From the NCBI GenBank assembly GCA_922989275.2, contig OV277867.1, positions 5,270,001 through 5,334,000 on the forward strand: a DNA stretch of 64,000 nucleotides, read 5' to 3'. The notes under the pieces were generated by a model. It saw only the letters and a program-made list of their open reading frames with translations. It was not told the DNA's origin and did not search any database. This DNA is from Gari tellinella. Its lineage: Eukaryota > Mollusca > Bivalvia > Cardiida > Psammobiidae. Shown here in pieces: positions 46,396 to 58,849 of this stretch; position 1 is the first letter of the stretch, and every line of letters starts with the position of its first letter. Made by a program: the position numbers and the translations under genes.

Positions 46396-47985
46396 GATCT
46401 CGTGGACCAAGGGAGATAATGGTTTACGTCTGATATACTAAAGTGAGCAAGAACGACATTCCTGTAAATATGGCCTGCATTCTTGGACATGCATATGATT
46501 AGGATCAAAATTGTTTTGTAACGCGCCTTTTGGCGTCATTGACAGTGAAATGGTTAATTCGATCAGTGAATAATTGCTTATGATATTATAATATTATCTG
46601 GTGTTTTCAGAATACAAAACACAGCGACCAGTATACACACAAATATATATGATAGCTGCCTGACAAACCATGACATTTAACTAATAAAACGACGATAAGA
46701 GTGTCAAGCAGTGTGAACCACGTTCAGACGCCTAGTTACATTGTGTCTGCTCTAAATGCAAACTGTTTGCGAATGACAAAGTAGTTCTCGGTATTAGAGC
46801 GGTCCAGTTTGGTCATGTGGCTTTAAAACTGGTGGTAAAGTAAAGAAACAGCCATCATGAAATTTGAATGTATGTTACACAGTGGAACGTAGGGAGATAT
46901 ATTCCACCCACTGAAGTTTCATTTAACCTTCAAAGGATAATTCCTTTGAAACTACTTTTTGCAAATTTCTTACAATTTGCCATTCAAATGAAATTGTGGT
47001 TGCCATGCAACAAATTAAAACTACATGCAATAGAAAATGCTTTAAACCATTTTGTCAGAAACTAATGGCCCGAATTGAAGTAGAAAATGACAAATTAATG
47101 ACACTTTACCAGGTGTCTTTAAATAACTCCCATAACTTAAAATGTAGCCGCAAGTTGGTGGGACAGATCAACAGGTTATAGTGAGAACTTAATTTATCGT
47201 CTTGCCAAAATTATGATTTTACATAAATGATCCATGGATGACGTGCAATCTGATTTCTTAAACTAATTCTCCTTACTTTAAAAACATAGTTGCCATGGGT
47301 AAGAAAGCTTTTCCAAATGCATGTACATGCATGAGTATAATGATTATATTTTCATATCTCATTACAATATTCTGTTATTCATATCTATTATAATTTTGCA
47401 TATATTTTGCATATATATATTTATTTCTGATTGCTATGTACATATGTTGTCTGTTTGTATGCTTGAACTCTTCAGTATTGGAGGAAATAAAGAAACTAAC
47501 TTGCGTCAGTTAATTTTTTATTTTAGACAATTCATCTTTTATAACAATATTAGCGATACAAGACTATTACTGACCTCATTTGAAATATAATGATCAAATT
47601 TATCATGAGGTTTTTACCCCCTTCATCGCCATATTTTCTTCTGTTTCAAAGGTGTTGTCTGTAATATCGTTTCAAAGTTAGATTTAAGGCAGTATAATTG
47701 ACGTAATTGAAAAAAGAAGTTACAAACAGTTACGCGATGTCTGATCAGGATTAAATCTATTTGCAAATGCGATAAGAAATTTTTCTAGTATCGCAGCTAG
47801 AACATAGCGTAGAGTACTATTACGTTTATTCAAGTTCTAGATATTTAGTTTCATCTGAAAAATACAAGTTAGTTTGACTTCAGTTGGGACAAAACATATT
47901 CTTTCAACCACAGCCACCAGTGCAAGTCCTTTACATTCCCCTTTGTGGACGGAAGATGGCAGCTTTAACAAGACAAAAGTAAAGG
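46396..47985. other. Unassigned sequence
   Basis: Several unsupported short frames and an eroded C-type core (47725-47765). No domain recognised. Confidence 0.4.
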
Positions 47986-48235
47986 TTAACCCATTACCCC
48001 ATATCCAGTTTCTAGTATTGAAAACAAGTGACCACCTAAAGCAGGTTGAAAGGAAAGCAAAATGTGCATTAAGGCACATTCTGCTTAACTTTCAGCCTGC
48101 TTTAAGCTATAATCGGCTAGAATATAGAAAACATATCTTACAATATTTCATCATGACTGTATAAATTGAAACGTTTTCTTCAGCTGAGGAATAAATTGAA
48201 GGCGTAAAAAGCGTATTTGTGGGATAATAGGTTAA
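47986..48235 (-). mobile_element. Family B MITE (copy B9)
   Basis: TTAA both ends; CCCATTACCCCATATCCAG start, hairpin around GTGCATTAAGGCAC. Confidence 0.82.
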
Positions 48236-48416
48236 AGCTCCCTTAGGAGTTTGTGCTGCACTTTTATCTGTCATATGTTCTCTACACTAAACATGAGTAT
48301 TAAATTGTAGCATTCATATTGAGGAGTAGGTGGAGGTTAGTGTTAGGTAGGGTCGAATGTGTTTTGTATCTAGAGCAAAGTTTAACGCTTTTTTGTTATA
48401 GGAATCATTACAGAAT

Positions 48417-48879
48417 AGGGATGTGCAATAAAACCAGTTTTCCAATATATTGCAATACGTTCTGAAAACAATACAATACAATACAGAGGATAAAAAAACC
48501 GGTTTTTCCCAATATTCATAATTTTGTTTAGTTCAAACTAAATAAGCTACTTACAGTGAAAGGGATCCCCCCTTGTTGTTTTTAGCACAAGCATGGTATA
48601 AGTGGATTGCATAACATATTTAATACCTTTATAACATATAAAAAAGTTTACAGATCTTAATGAAAAACATAGTTTCAACAAATGTGTATCAAATACTGAC
48701 ATGTGTCGGTCTTAAAACAAAATCGGTTAGAACTTTGTTTGAGTCTGAATATATTTGCCCCGGATGCATCGTTTTAGTTCACTTTAATAACATGCAATAT
48801 ATTGCAATATATATTGCAATACAGTGATGGAGTATCGCAATATATTGCAATACAAAATTTCTGGCAATACCCATCCCTA
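48417..48879 (+). mobile_element. hAT-like non-autonomous element
   Basis: Ends TAGGGATGTGCAATA and GGCAATACCCATCCCTA. The interior is rich in CAATATATTGCAATA repeats. The TAGGG...CCCTA termini suggest hAT, but an 8-bp duplication is not visible. Confidence 0.55.
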
Positions 48880-49089
48880 GTGTAACCATTATTTTGTGCT
48901 TTAAGCTACTTTTTTAACTATTCGAATCCAGGTCAATGCAAAAGTACTCAACGTCCGATCAGATTAAAACTGTTTCATATTCTTTTGTTTATTTCATAAA
49001 TAAAACAATATAAAAAACTAAATTTGAAGACGGCACCAGACGTCTTTGAAACCAAAGCGCAATACTATTGAGGACGTAATTTAAGCATC

Positions 49090-49295
49090 TTAAACCCTTT
49101 ACTACCTTACTCCACTCACAATGAGTATTTAAAACAGATTGGATCATGATTAAAAGCCGCCGTATGCGGATCGAAATTGTTTGGTTGTCATGACGACATT
49201 GCTTTATACAATTTACCTAAAATTTTGAATTTGCTAAACTAAGAACAGACGGTGGTGTTTTATCTCAGGTGACGTCATGACAGTGAAGGGGTTAA
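49090..49295 (+). mobile_element. Family C MITE, eroded core (copy C5)
   Basis: TTAA both ends, ACCCTTTACTACCTTACTCC start and GACAGTGAAGGGG end. The core is decayed (AAAGCCGCCGTATGCGG). Confidence 0.75.
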
Positions 49296-49327
49296 TATGT
49301 GAATATCAAATATCACTTTAGTAAAAT

Positions 49328-49374
49328 GTTCTCTCTCTCCCTCTCTCTCTCTCACTATCTCTCTCTCTCTCCCT
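49328..49374. repeat. CT microsatellite
   Basis: Interrupted CT run. Confidence 0.9.
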
Positions 49375-51039
49375 TCTGTTGACATTTGTTTTTAAAATGT
49401 GGAGCAAAGCAGTAGGGTCAGTTAGTCCGGCAGAGAAACAAGGATTTGGAGGTCCACCTAGAAATTGCGTCCTAAGTTTTTTTCTTGATTGATATTGATA
49501 GTTCAAAGTATTGTCATTCAGAATTGGCCGGGTGCCACCTTGGCACCCTTGAGCATTTTCATATATTTCCGGTTTACCCCACCCACCCTTTTTACTCATT
49601 TCCACGAAATGGGGCCTTTTTTGCTATACCCCAGCGTCGAATACCGGGTAAATTTTCTTGAAAGTTAAAGTATTATATCAATGAAACTTAAACCATAGAT
49701 GTACTGTAATGAGAGTAGCATGTTGCATTGCAGTTTGGTAACCTTGACCTTTGCCCTTGACCTCTGTGACATTTGTAAATTGATTTGCGCTTAATAGGTC
49801 ATTTTTTGGAATACGAACATCAATTACGGTCAATAACTTCACGTGTATATGCATTTAATCGAGTAATACTAGTTACAATAGTAAGTTACTAAAATTGACC
49901 TTGAACCTTGACCTCTGTGGCCTAGACTATTTTTTTTCTGTTTAGGTCATTGTTGGACTAAGTACCAGCAGCTAGGGTCGCGCAACCTAATATGCTTTTG
50001 TGCGTCAAAAAATATCTTTCTTAGCATATAGGCTCGGTTGCATACACTTGCTCATCAGCTTAGTTACGGATGATGGTAGTTTGATGACAGACAGTTGTTT
50101 AGCCTATATATTTGCTGATTCCTTGAAAGAGTGTAGTGTATAGTGAAATGCTGCCTTAAAGTACCGATTCAGGTCATGTTAACTAACTATGGCAGGTGTG
50201 GCATGGCTTACCTGATAGAAATGGAGGCTCTCCGGAGAGCAGTGCTCAGAATATATTTTTGAAAACTAGTATTTTGATGAGGCATGGACGAGGTATATGA
50301 AACGGCATGTCATCTTCATTGAAATTCCCTTTATGTGCCATGGGCATGTGGCCGATTGTATAGTTAAGATTTACTATAAAGCAGAAATACTCTTAGGCTT
50401 TAGACATTCACATGTACAATCAGCTGCAAGCAAACTTGGATATCATGTTGGCTCACAGGAGTGATCCTGAAACTAACATTGATGGGCACAAGGAAGACGG
50501 ACAATAGAAAGCAACGCAAAGGACGTGGAAGGCACGGTAAGACAAGAGTACCATGGTGACCATAAAATATCTCACCTGGATTTATTGAATCTGGTAGTTT
50601 TATCATTTAGTTTCATCAACAATCAAAATCATCCTGAAACTTAAAGCCTTACCTAACATGTGAACATTTGGAAAAAATATATTCAAATTTGAAAACATTG
50701 TTAAAGTCTTGCCATTTTGAGACTATCTGAGTGCATCAAGGACGGATAACTCTTGACAAAGGGGTTATACTGTACCCAAACTTCAAATAATGGAAGAACT
50801 TACAGTAATATTCCACTGTGGGCAAGTCAGTTTAAAGTGCATTTAAAAACTGCAGTTGCTAGAGTGTATAAATTGATAAAGATGGCGTTTTCAACATTGT
50901 TACTGAAGAAATGGAATCAGATGATGTGCACAACACCTTGATACCAGGCGAGGGACAGCTAATATAATTGGAAGAACATGATTCCAGAGAACAAATCATC
51001 ATGACCAAAATAAAGTGACGGATGGTCAAATAATATGAA
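49375..51039. other. Unassigned sequence
   Basis: Two AGGTCA-type clusters (TGACCTTTGCCCTTGACC near 49745; TTGACCTTGAACCTTGACC near 49898). No gene is supported, though 50700-51039 may belong to the pseudogene that follows. Confidence 0.4.
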
Positions 51040-51690
51040 ATCTACTCAAAAGTCTTGGAAAGTCTTCAAGCTAGCAGCCATAAGGTTGATATCTGAGATG
51101 TTCTGTCACTTGAATTGACACCTTTTCCAAAAACACTGTTTGGTGATCATAATGATATGACAGTAACGACAATTGATAAAGCAATTCAAAAAACCAATTC
51201 CAGATAGGAGTTTTTGACACAAAAATGGGACCAGTAGACAGTCACCATAGACGGATCGATATTGTTATTATTGATTTATGACAAACCCCACAAAAGGCTC
51301 TGTCCAGAACTACATCGCCAACAGGAGAACAACAATATCCACCTATATATACAGCACCGAAATGTCTCTAAGTGTACGAGAACAACAGGTTAAAATCGAT
51401 TACTTTCAGTTGCGTGCTAACAGCACATTACCAAAATACAGTGTATCTTATTGTCACTGAAAAAAGCAGTTAATAAAGCTGATAATCTCTTACCATCTAG
51501 ATGATGAGACCTTTCAGATTGAGCACACTCAAATGAACAAGCTAGTTATAATAGGTAAAAATGAAACACAAGCTAAATCTAGCCGAGGTATTATGTTAGA
51601 AAGAAAACATTTATAAACAACAGATTAAGAGGTGCATGTAGACAATATCATTGTAGTAGGTATTCTTATGCACAATAAATTATTCGAATC
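51040..51690 (+). pseudogene. Relic of a multi-copy nuclease-like protein family (N-terminal half)
   Basis: Broken frames yield blocks in an order I recognise from an unnamed, high-copy invertebrate protein family. They are LELTPFPKTLFGDHNDM (about 51108), VTIDGSILLLLIYDKPHK then GSVQNYIANRR (about 51240-51320), KKQLIKLI (about 51460) and NKLVIIGKNETQA (about 51538). Several stops and at least one frame change separate them. In the family, a DG, a later acidic pair and D-T-D positions look like a PIN/FEN-type nuclease fold; that is inference. It is clearly non-functional. The second relic is at 58850-60260. Confidence 0.55.
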
Positions 51691-52677
51691 CTAAGCTGTC
51701 AGTCATATTATAAAACACGAAGGGCGAATAAAATGTTAATCAAATCTATTATTGATATTATATTGCATTGGACAAACATATGGACATCATTGAGGACATT
51801 CTTCCTGCACATGGTCCAACTGTGTGTTTTCACTTATCGGTTGACTTTATTTTTCTATTGAAACTTACATTTCACAACTTTAGTATTTCCTCGAGTTCAT
51901 ATCTGAAACACGCATTCAAGTATAGACCACACAACTTAGCGACGAAATATCAGCAACACTTTACTGCCTAGATTTAGGCATTTATGAGAAGGAAACAATC
52001 TACCTGATCTTGACCCAGTAGGGTTTAGCTGGAGGAAGGAAAAACGGATAACAGCTTCACAGCCAGCGACTTGGACCGCAAACATTGTCATAATGCTAGA
52101 GTTTATTTTTAAAATGAGCAATGTGTGACTGTAGAACGTAAATATTGATATGTAAAAGCATGAATGGACGACTTTGACTTGGCTTGATCCTGAGTTTATT
52201 GTTCAACTGATGCGGGTGTCCCAGGGTCTGGGGTAGGCAGCAGGTGGCTAGGGTGTCTAACACACACTATCCACGCTTTTCTGTTCTGTGGATCTTTGCA
52301 AGTTGGGGTTTAGGGCACTGCAACACAGAATAGGTCATATAGCGCCGATAAATGATGAGATGAGATGATGATGATTTCAGAAAGATGATTTTGACTACAT
52401 GTAGTCTCGTTCGTTGCGAATCAGCGCATGGGATCAAAACCACCGACCTGTCTACCTTTTAGTTCTTGGCAGCGGGCATTATATCGGTCAAATGAACAGA
52501 AACATTCCTATGACAATTATGCCCCAGAACCACGATCAGGTAGGAAGGTCTCTTGGGATAAATGTAAAAGCGCTCTTGTGAACAAATACCATGTGCTAAA
52601 ATAGAACCAGTCAAGAAACAACTGTTGATTCTGACATTTGAACATTTCAATATTTTAAGCATATCTATTGCAACTTT
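51691..52677. other. Unassigned sequence
   Basis: No supported feature; some may be further decayed sequence of the preceding pseudogene. Confidence 0.4.
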
Positions 52678-54000
52678 GGCCACTATCTGAATATACGAAA
52701 ATGAGATGTCACCTGCAATATTTCAATAATGAGTATCATTCTGTCAATAATAAGTATCATTCTGGTAAGGTCAAACCATTTAAGAGTAAGAAACTATGAA
52801 TGGTGTTGTTTGGACTTATTTTGCTTTAAATCATTTCGATCAACGATTTGGTCGCCATCTCGAATATATGGAAATGCTCAAGGGGGACAAGATGACATCC
52901 ACATAGTTCCATAACAAGAATAATGTTTTCAATAATAAGCGTCACCAACTTAAATAAACGGAAATACTCAAGGATGAAAAGATGTCACCCGTTACATTTC
53001 ATCAATAAGTATCATAATTTTAATAGAAGGTATAATAACGTTGATATCGAGTCAGGGGGAAATAAAAAATGTTTGATTTTTGGACTTTTTGGGCTAAACA
53101 AAATTTTCAGTCACTTATTTAGCCGCCATCTTGAATATACGGAAATGCTCAATGATAAAAAGATGTCACCCGTAACATTTCAATAATAAGAATGTTCAAA
53201 ATTGAATATCATAATTGATGAGATCAAATCAATTCACAAAAAGAAATCCAGAATGCTCATTTGTTGATCATTTTGTTTTGAAGCATTTCCATTTAGCCGC
53301 CATTTTGACAATACTGGTATGCTCAAGGGTGACAAGATGTCATCCGTAACAGTTCAACAATATTTATCATCATTTCAGTAAAGACTTTCATGATGGTGGG
53401 GTCAAGTTAGCTTAGAAACCCAAACTATGAATGCTGAAGTTTAGAGTAGTTTGTAACGCATTTGGAAAACCATTTTAGCCGCCATTTTGAATAAACGGAA
53501 ATACTGAAGGCTGACAAGATTTTACACGTAACATTTTTAAAACATGAAGTGTCCTTTTAATAATAACTCTCATTATGTTGAGGTCAAATCAGTTAGAAAA
53601 AAGGAAACAGTGAATGCTGCTTTTTGGACTATTTTGTTTAAAAGCATTTCGGTAGTCATTTTGGCCGCCATCTTGAATATACATAAATGCTTAAGGGTGA
53701 CAAGATGTCATTTGTAACAGTTCAATAATATGTATCATCATATAGTAATATCTATCATTATGGTAGGGTCAAATCAAACCATGAATGCTGAAGTTAGTTT
53801 GTTTCAACTCATTTAGTAGCCATTTAAGCCGCCATTTTGAATATACTGAAATACTCAGGTTAAATCATTTAAAAAAAAGAAAAAATGAATGCTGAATTTT
53901 TGACTACTTTGTTTAAAAGCCTTTCGGCAGCCATTTTGGCCGCCATCTTGAATATACGAAAATGCTCAAGGGTGACAAAGTGGCACCCGGTGGGTTTTCA
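52678..54000 (+). repeat. Tandem repeat array, period about 175-185 bp, with YY1-type motifs
   Basis: About eight or nine diverged units. A shared block GAATATACGGAAATGCTC then AGATGTCACCCGTAACA recurs near 52685, 52860, 52950, 53130, 53305, 53487, 53673, 53837 and 53948, mostly 173-186 bp apart (the last two about 111). Units also share TGAATGCTGA and TTGTTTAAAAGC. Six units carry GCCGCCATCTTG or GCCGCCATTTTG. No coding frame persists. Confidence 0.85.
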
Positions 54001-54295
54001 ATAAGTAACATATGCTGAAGTTGAATCAGTCGAGAAAAAGACTTAGGACGGCATTTCCAGGTCCAGTCAGCCCTCTGCCGGACTAAGTTGTTGGAGTACC
54101 CGTATGTTGTTAAGGACTTGCATATCAATGCCTATTGTCTATCAACAAAGTACATGCAGATACAAGCAAGCAGTGAAAACTCACATGAGTCCCCCAGAAT
54201 GCAACTTCTCGTCAATGTGTATGTAATGATCTCCTGGATGGACAAACACCGACGTGATTTTAGATTACCGAATGAATGGGTCAACAGTACATATA

Positions 54296-54535
54296 TACAG
54301 TGGAGAAAACGTTATTCTTTCCCAATAAACGCGTTTACGCTTAAACTATTATTTCCATTGCAAACAGTTTGGAGCCAGATCAGACGCCGGGTAACCCGGC
54401 GTCTGATCAGGCTCCAAACTTTTTGCCACACAGCTTAACAGAAATCCTGAGAAATATCAAACAGTTGTCATTTTCTTCATTTTAGTGTTTTGCGTTTGCG
54501 TTTAAACGGGAAAGAATAACAGATTCTCCACTGTA
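54296..54535 (+). mobile_element. Family A palindromic MITE (copy A10)
   Basis: TA-flanked CAGTGGAGAA ends; intact core; a short deletion in the right arm removes one GCGTACGTTT block. Confidence 0.88.
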
Positions 54536-54694
54536 TGTCGATCAAATATAGGTCGCTGCAACCGCTTTTTATAAAACATCATGCTTAAGGAATATACAAA
54601 ACAAATCCTGACATGCCCATCAATCCACAAGGCTACGTCAAATACATCACTCATTTGTAATGAGACGATCATACAGATGTGAATATACAGGTTA

Positions 54695-54944
54695 TACAGT
54701 GGAGAATCTTTTATTCTTTCCCAATAAACGCGTTTACGCTAAAACTATTATTTGCAGTGCAAACATTTTGGAGCCAGATCAGACGCCGGGTAACCGGGCG
54801 TCTGATCTGGCTCCAAACTGTTTGCCACCATGATAAACAAGAATTATCAGAATTGTCCAAAAGTTGTTCTTTTCTACGTTTTAGTGCTTTGCGTTTGCGT
54901 ACGTTTGCGTTTAAACGGGAAAGAATAACAGATTCTCCACTGTA
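54695..54944 (+). mobile_element. Family A palindromic MITE (copy A11)
   Basis: Full-length 250-bp copy, 159 bp after A10 and in the same orientation. Confidence 0.9.
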
Positions 54945-55267
54945 TATTAGCATAACAAAGGTAATGCAGTCTTATGCATTACGTTTATTTTTCATTTAAC
55001 AGATTTATTTCTTTACTTCTTATCCCTCTGTAATATATCTTTACAAACAGACAGACGTTTTCATTGAATGACCATTTAACTCAAGTTTGTCTGTGCATCA
55101 TTATATAAAGATTGATTTTGTAATTTGTCATGGCATAATGATGTGTCGCTTGTGTGTCTGGATATATCAATGTACGCAACCTCGCCAATACGTTACGACG
55201 AGGAATATTGTGTCATTTCGTGAACGTTTCCATCAGTATCCCCGATTTGTTCCCGACAATGATTTCG

Positions 55268-55488
55268 TACAGGAGAGAAGACGTTATTCCGCCCAATAAA
55301 CGTGTTTGTGTTTAAACAATTAAGGCCAATTGAGGTAACCTTGCGTTTGCTATGGCTCCAAGAACTGTTTGCCACTTTGAGTAAACATCAACACGTTACG
55401 AAAATCTGTCATTTTCAATAAATCATTGCATTGGTTTTGGGCTTATATTCGTTATATTTGGAAAGAATAACATTTTATCCAATTTACA
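55268..55488 (+). mobile_element. Family A relic (A12)
   Basis: TACAGGAGAGAAGACGTTATT start and an eroded ATTTTATCCAATTTACA end. AATAAACGTGTTTG is retained and the palindromic core is lost. Confidence 0.55.
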
Positions 55489-55639
55489 TTCTAAATAAAT
55501 TTACGTTCGAATCGTGGTAAGGAATAAACATTTACGTTATACTTCCTCTCGAATGACCGAATTACGAGACAGCTGATTGCTTAACGCATAACCAAATGTA
55601 GTCCAGAAGGCTCATGCAACATTTAAACAATTGCTTTGA

Positions 55640-55889
55640 CCAATTTCTAATTAAATGCATCTTTGTACGCCTTTAATTTATTCATCCCCTCAAGAATTCA
55701 GCCCAAGTATCATTTTATACAGTTATGGATATGCACCAAAGTAAATATTTTCTAAGCAGATTGTAGTTTAAAGCAGGCTGAAAATGAAGCAGATGACGCC
55801 TAAAGGCACAGTCTGTCTTTCCATCTGAATCTGCTTTAAGTGGTCACCTATCTTCCAAACTAGGAACGTGCCATGGAATAATGGGTTAA
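55640..55889 (+). mobile_element. Family B MITE, old copy (B10)
   Basis: The right end ATAATGGGTTAA is preserved. The hairpin is diverged (AAAGCAGGCTGAAAATGAAG facing CTGAATCTGCTTTAAG). The left end is unclear. Confidence 0.6.
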
Positions 55890-55927
55890 AGAAGTATTAC
55901 ACGATAACAGCGTTCACGTACGATACA

Positions 55928-56177
55928 TACAGTGGAGAAAACGTTATTCTTTCCCAATGAATGCGTTTACGTTAAAACTATTTTTTCCATTTCAAACAGT
56001 TTGGAGCCAGATCAGACGCCGGGTAACCCGGCGTCTGATCAGGCTCCAAACTGTTTGTCACCATGATAAACATGAATAGTCAAAATTGTCGAAAAGTTGT
56101 CCTTTTCTATGTTTTAGTGCAATGCGTTTGCGTACGTTTGCGTTTAAACGGGAAAGAATAACAGATTCTCCACTGTA
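55928..56177 (+). mobile_element. Family A palindromic MITE (copy A13)
   Basis: Full-length copy, TA flanks, intact core. Confidence 0.9.
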
Positions 56178-56714
56178 TTTATGGCACTCATTTTAGGGTG
56201 TATGCCGTATGAAGAGATAGTAGATCTATATGCGTTTATATCTCAATAATAATCTTGGATTAGGCGTCTCATCAGGATCCAAACTATTTAATAATGCCAT
56301 TGCATTTGAGATAAGGCAGTTAAATATGTTTATTATTGTCGTGTGGTACAGAGAATTAATACCCAGCCCGTTTAGCTATTTATATCAATGTTCTCATTAG
56401 AAGAATGCGTCAAATGGGAACTGGTGATTTCGTACCCAAGACATTTCGTACCCACATCTTGGTCACATCAAATTGAATCTGATTGCCAGTTTCTTAGACA
56501 TATTGTTTGAGACAGACAATGCTCTATCACTGTCATAATGCTTTATGGCGATGTTTGGGGAAAATGAATGCTTTCATCATGACAAAGTAAGGCAGAAGGA
56601 AGTTTGAATGACATATCCACATTACTTAATTCAAACAGCTTTCCGCTTTATTAGCATCATGTTTACAAGCGAAGAGAAAAAATAGCTTCATAACTCTGTC
56701 ACCTTTAACATACT
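56178..56714. other. Unassigned, core relic
   Basis: GGCGTCTCATCAGGATCCAA half core at 56262. No gene. Confidence 0.4.
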
Positions 56715-56965
56715 GTAAACCTTTACTCCATAGCCTGTTTCTAGTGTTGAAAATAGGTGACTACTTAAAGCAGGTTGAAAGAAAAGCAGAATGCGCCTTA
56801 AGGCGCATTCTGCTTTACTTTCAGCCTGCTTTAAGCTTCCATCTGCTATAATAAAGAAATATTCCTGATTATACATATTCATGACTGTATAAATTGGAAC
56901 TATTTTCTTTTGCGGAGGAATAAACTGAATCCGCTAAAAGGCGCTTCTATTGGGGAAAGGGTTAA
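56715..56965 (-). mobile_element. Family B MITE (copy B11)
   Basis: Right TTAA preserved, left mutated to TAAA. Hairpin GCGCCTTAAGGCGC is intact. Confidence 0.8.
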
Positions 56966-57359
56966 TTATGAATTTCGTATGCAAAACAAAGTATGTCACC
57001 TGCAACACTTTTCAGAATGTAAATATCTGCATTGTTTCAACTAAAATACAGATTAGTTTGATATAAGCGACTTTGATTATCGAGGTTCGATGATTTTCTT
57101 ATAATATGAAATTCATGTACTTGTAATACATATGGAGTCATTACAGTTATTAGTGAGGGCGCCAACTCTCAAAAGACCCTTAATTAACAATGATTTGCAA
57201 GCGGAGATGCAGAAAATTTCTAATGGTATATTTGAATAGTATAGACCTTCCCGAGTTTGGAAAGGCCGGATGCCAAGGCTGAAAGTGGTCAGGGACGTTT
57301 TTACAAGGGCGATAACTCTGACCTTCAATTATTCAATTTTCGCCACAATTATATTGCAT

Positions 57360-57990
57360 TTTAACACTACTTGTATATTTCAATTACCACTTTAGCTATG
57401 GACACCAAATTTGTTGTGTGAGTACATCTTGGGATGGCGGAGTGTCACGTCCTACATTTAGGTCACTGTGACCTTGACCTTGACCTTTGACCTCAATTTT
57501 TAAAAAAAAGCTTGTCAGGGACATATCTTATGTACCGTATTAGATAGGAATAGTTAATCTTGTGTGTAAGAACATCATGAGAAGTCGGAGTGTCTCGTAC
57601 TACTTTAAGGTCACTGTGACATTGACCTTGACCTTTGACCTCAATTGTAAAATTTGTGTATTCTTGTATATATGTAACCTTTTTTGTCCTGAGTATATTT
57701 CCATTACCACATCAGCTAGGAATAGCAAATTTGTTGTGTGAGTACGCTTTGGGATTGCGGAGTGTCGTGCACTACTTTTAGTTTACTGTGACCTTGACCT
57801 TGACCGTTGACCTCAATTCTTTTTAAAAAGCTTGTCTGGATTATATATTTTGTACCGTATCAGCAAGGAATAGCAAATTTCGTTTATTAATACATAATGA
57901 GATGGCGGGGTGTTGAGTACTACTTTAAGGTCACTGTGACTTTGACATTGACATTTGAACTCAATTCCAAAATGTGTGTATGTGCATATG
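57360..57990 (+). repeat. Diverged tandem repeat with clustered AGGTCA half-sites
   Basis: Four units of about 150-168 bp. Each carries a version of AGGTCACTGTGACCTTGACC followed by TTTGACCTCAATT (57460, 57608, 57776, 57928) and shared GGAATAG and GTTGTGTGAGTAC strings. The first has the perfect 3-spaced inverted half-site. Confidence 0.8.
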
Positions 57991-58849
57991 TATGTAACTC
58001 ATTTTTTCTTGAGTATATTACCTTTACCACGAAAGTTCACACACGTATTCACAGAAATCACCCCTTTTAAAATGCCATCGTAAGTATAAATAAACTGAGC
58101 GAGGGTATTCGCATCGTCTGCGATGTCTCGTTTGCTTGAGCAGGCTCCCCTTTGTTTAAGTTGAATATATAAATTGCCAAATATCATATAAATATTTTAA
58201 TAGATCTACACAGAACCGTCATATATAATTTTAGTGTATCGTAACGCCAGTTGAATCATTACTCACATTAACTATTTCGAGTTTGCATGATTAAATTCAA
58301 CTGCATAACGTTAGGATTTTTTTGGCCGTTTTCGTATTATTTTCAAAATATGGTCACGCAGATGGACATTGTGCTTTGAGAGAGTTGGTTAGAAGGCAAA
58401 TCAGCAGCATATGTATCAGAGTAGTTGAGTATTAGTTATCTTTTTAAAATTTGGCATCTGCTAAAAGTTATCACTGTTGATATCTAGCTACATAATTATT
58501 GTTAATATCATTCAAACATGTATCTTATAGCCATGTCTCTCACATGTAACATGTAGGCTAGTGTACCTTTCTTTTTACTATGGTGTTCATCTGAATCGAA
58601 CGACATTTCATTTTCGTCTGACTGACGCAAACTGACGTACGTTAATGAATAATTGTTGGTGTTTATTTTTTAATTTTACAGTAGTTCAGTGCTATCGCAA
58701 CTAGTGTGTATGGTGTGAATTACAATGTGTAAGTGTCCGGTTTGATGGAAATGTGCCACTCTGCCGGTCGGTCATTGGGTAATTTCTATGCTTCGAATTC
58801 CATCATAATGGCTTGAATGTTTTGTCACATATTTCATAGCCTACTGATC
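57991..58849. other. Unassigned sequence
   Basis: Could contain further decayed 3' sequence of the pseudogene that begins at 58850; nothing else is supported. Confidence 0.4.

Noticed and set aside
51460..51465. In-frame TGA before KKQLIKLI as another selenocysteine
   Set aside because: This relic has several TAA stops and frame changes too and no SECIS was seen, so ordinary decay is the better explanation.
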